This document shows positions 23,191-24,829 of a DNA stretch of 24,829 nt, piece by piece. The stretch spans positions 1 to 24,829 of the forward strand of contig CAZWVA010000038.1 in NCBI GenBank assembly GCA_964636885.1, given 5' to 3'. Position numbers and translations under genes: made by a program. The notes under the pieces were generated by a model. It did no database searches. It saw nothing but the letters and a program-made list of their open reading frames with translations, and had not been told where the DNA came from. The stretch comes from CAZWVA01 sp964636885 (GTDB taxonomy: Bacteria; Desulfobacterota_D; UBA1144; Nemesobacterales; CSP1-2). Each line of letters starts with the position of its first letter. Position 1 is the stretch's first letter.

Positions 23191-23685
23191 TTATTTTTTT
23201 GGTTCATGGAGTTCCTGTAACTTGAGTCCTGTTGCCCATGAAGCCCTGTAGAGACCCTCATTTGCCATAAGCTTCTCCTTATTCAGGATGAGATCCTCCC
23301 TCCTCGTAACCGGAGCCTCCATCCCATGAAGCATAACTATAGCATCCGTCGGACAGACCTGAACGCATAGCTCGCACTGAAGACAGGCCTGAAGATCCAG
23401 GATGAAGCTCTTTGCCCATCCCCTCCCCCCGTGTTTTTCCATCTCCACGGTGATAACTCCAGATGGGCAGATCCTCTCACAGAGCTTACATCCGATGCAG
23501 TTCTCCTCACCGGTTCCCTTATCCGTTGTTAGGGCAAACGTCCCGCCACGCCACCTCTCGGGTATCGGCCGCTTGACAGCCGGGTATTGAACGGTCACGG
23601 GCCTACGAAACAGGTTCCTCAGCGTAAACCAGAGGGCAAAGAGCGTTACCTTAAACAATCTAGTGCTAACGACCTTCCCCGCCAT
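23191..23685 (-). CDS. nuoI: NADH-quinone oxidoreductase subunit I (2[4Fe-4S] ferredoxin-like)
   Basis: This peripheral-arm subunit relays electrons through two [4Fe-4S] clusters (N6a/N6b). The motifs are CIGCKLCERICPSGVI and CLQCELCVQVCPTDAI. Family context residues include PERWRGGTFAL, upstream of the first motif. I chose ATG 23685 (164 aa) because GGAG lies seven bases upstream. A GTG at 23718 in the same frame would add 11 residues and overlap nuoH by 22 bp. The N-terminal amphipathic helix (LFKVTLFALWFTLRNLFRRP) is the membrane-contacting helix. The gene lies between nuoH and nuoJ in the canonical order. Confidence 0.95.
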   Translation of the reverse strand: MAGKVVSTRLFKVTLFALWFTLRNLFRRPVTVQYPAVKRPIPERWRGGTFALTTDKGTGEENCIGCKLCERICPSGVITVEMEKHGGRGWAKSFILDLQACLQCELCVQVCPTDAIVMLHGMEAPVTRREDLILNKEKLMANEGLYRASWATGLKLQELHEPKK

Positions 23686-23696
23686 TTGAGACTCCG

Positions 23697-24659
23697 TTAT
23701 CCATTTAAACTCACCCACAAACCGGCAAGGAGCAGGTTTACCAGTGTAAGTGGTGTTAGAACCTTCCAGTTAAGTATAATGAGTTGGTCAATTCTAACCC
23801 TTAAGAAGCTCCACCTAATCCAGAGAATGCCAAGGAATACCGCCAGTGTCTTAATCGCTACCCAAATGCCCCCGGGGAAAAGAGGGCCAAGCGGGCCGCC
23901 CAGAAAGAGTATACTCACAAGTAGAGAAACGGCTAGTAGATGAACGTATTCCGCTAGGTAGAAGTATGCGAATTTCATTCCAGAATACTCAACGCTAAAC
24001 CCCGCAACGAGTTCCGATTCCGCCTCCGAGAGATCAAATGGAATACGATTACCCTCGGCAAGAGCCGCAAGAAGAAACGTGAGTCCTGAGAGCTGCCCGA
24101 CCACCGGAAAAAGGATGAACCAGTATCCATCCTGGGCCCGAATAATCTCCTTAAAATCCAATGAACCGGCAAGGACGGCCGGAACGAGAATGGAAAGGAG
24201 TAGAGGCACCTCGTAGGCAACCATCTGAGCCGCCGCTCTTAGTGCTGAAAGGAGGGCGTATTTACTGTTAGAAGCCCATCCCGCCATAAATATACCAATC
24301 ACGATCAGGGATCCAATCGCGCTAAAATAGAGGAGTCCCAAGTCCATATTCACAAGAACCCAGTTGGCGGTAATGGGAAGAAAGGCAAAGCCCAAAAGGC
24401 TCGTTATCACGACCCATACGGGTGCAAGGTTAAAGAGAAACCTATCCGATTTGGACGGGGTAATATCCTCCTTCACAAGCAATTTTAGGGCGTCCGCAAT
24501 AGGCTGGAGCCATCCATGCGGACGTCCGACCCAATAGGGGCCTATACGGGACTGAAGCCGTCCCGCGAACTTCCTCTCAAGCCAGGTGAGGTATGCGACG
24601 ACCCCCAGTATGGCTCCGAGTAGAACGATTCCCTGTGCTATGTTCTCGGCAAATATCAT
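23697..24659 (-). CDS. nuoH: NADH-quinone oxidoreductase subunit H
   Basis: This is the membrane subunit that forms the quinone channel with NuoB and NuoD, 320 aa with eight helices. Markers are YLTWLERKFAGRLQSRIGPY, GRPHGWLQPIADALKLLVKE, AAAQMVAYEVPLLLSI, AEGNRIPFDLSEAESELVAG and FSVEYSGMKFAYFYLAEYVH. These are near-invariant family motifs and all are intact. The ATG at 24659 overlaps the nuoD stop (ATGA). In the usual 14-gene order nuoE, F and G stand between nuoD and nuoH; here they do not. Confidence 0.96.
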   Translation of the reverse strand: MIFAENIAQGIVLLGAILGVVAYLTWLERKFAGRLQSRIGPYWVGRPHGWLQPIADALKLLVKEDITPSKSDRFLFNLAPVWVVITSLLGFAFLPITANWVLVNMDLGLLYFSAIGSLIVIGIFMAGWASNSKYALLSALRAAAQMVAYEVPLLLSILVPAVLAGSLDFKEIIRAQDGYWFILFPVVGQLSGLTFLLAALAEGNRIPFDLSEAESELVAGFSVEYSGMKFAYFYLAEYVHLLAVSLLVSILFLGGPLGPLFPGGIWVAIKTLAVFLGILWIRWSFLRVRIDQLIILNWKVLTPLTLVNLLLAGLWVSLNG

Positions 24660-24829
24660 CTGTCCACGTCTCCAAACACTGGATCCAAAGAACCCAGTAT
24701 TGCAACCGTATCGGCCACCAAATGTCCAGGCATTATATGAGGGATAAGAGCGATGTTAGAAAAGGATGGAGAGCGTACCTTCACCCTGTAGGGCTTAGAG
24801 CTTCCGTCAGAGACGATGAACACACCGAG
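24656..24829 (-). CDS. nuoD: NADH-quinone oxidoreductase subunit D (C-terminal 57 residues; gene continues outside window)
   Basis: The minus strand from the window edge reads LGVFIVSDGSSKPYRVKVRS, PSFSNIALIPHIMPGHLVAD and TVAILGSLDPVFGDVDR, then TGA. This is the highly conserved C-terminus of the 49-kDa subunit NuoD, which together with NuoB lines the quinone site. The terminal (G)D/EVDR ending is typical. The stop overlaps the nuoH start by 3 bp. Whether it is a separate NuoD or a NuoCD fusion cannot be seen here. Confidence 0.93.
   Translation of the reverse strand, partial: LGVFIVSDGSSKPYRVKVRSPSFSNIALIPHIMPGHLVADTVAILGSLDPVFGDVDR

Overview
The window comes from the chromosome of a flagellated Gram-negative bacterium. 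Coding is dense, with short gaps and many stop/start overlaps. The codon use favours AGA/AGG for Arg and ATA for Ile, which is common in thermophilic or deep-branching anaerobes (Nitrospirota, Desulfobacterota, Aquificota and similar). I cannot fix the phylum from sequence alone. The metabolic genes point to ferredoxin-based carbon and energy metabolism.

Layout. (1) 1-9216 is a late flagellar and motility block. A partial FliK-like gene on the minus strand diverges from flagellin (fliC), which is followed by flaG, fliD and fliS. A second transcription unit then runs: small FlgM-like ORF, single-receiver protein, REC-GAF-HD-GYP c-di-GMP phosphodiesterase, PilZ-like protein, motA, motB. Both units start with a good sigma-28 (FliA) promoter, at 1008-1034 and 4747-4773. 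(2) 9227-13000 is a looser, partly AT-rich accessory stretch. It holds a secreted SYLF-domain protein, a PIN-domain toxin with an N-terminally truncated antitoxin, a family of short repeats including a 166-bp MITE-like inverted-repeat element, an FrhB-like iron-sulfur flavoprotein and a small Cys-rich membrane protein. (3) 13050-17391 holds a 2-oxoglutarate:ferredoxin oxidoreductase operon (korDABC) behind a sigma-54-like promoter, then citrate synthase. korC is broken by a 41-bp insertion bounded by a 14-bp direct repeat. (4) 17421-24829, minus strand, is the distal part of a complex I operon in the order nuoD(partial)-H-I-J-K-L-M-N. No nuoE, F or G lies between D and H.

How it fits together. 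Kor and citrate synthase side by side are the ferredoxin-dependent step and the citrate step of a TCA cycle that can run either way (oxidative, or as a reversed oxidative cycle). Reduced ferredoxin from Kor could feed an 11-subunit-type complex I that lacks the NADH-oxidising module. The FrhB-like protein is a possible electron-transfer partner, by analogy with FpoF of methanogens. In the motility block, genes that sense or degrade c-di-GMP are co-transcribed with the stator genes, which suggests local control of motor output.

The most notable observations are the precise korC lesion, the MITE-like repeat family with one copy abutting the truncated antitoxin, the Kor/GltA/Nuo-without-EFG/FrhB constellation, and a FlgM-like ORF that appears to lack the sigma-28-binding half.
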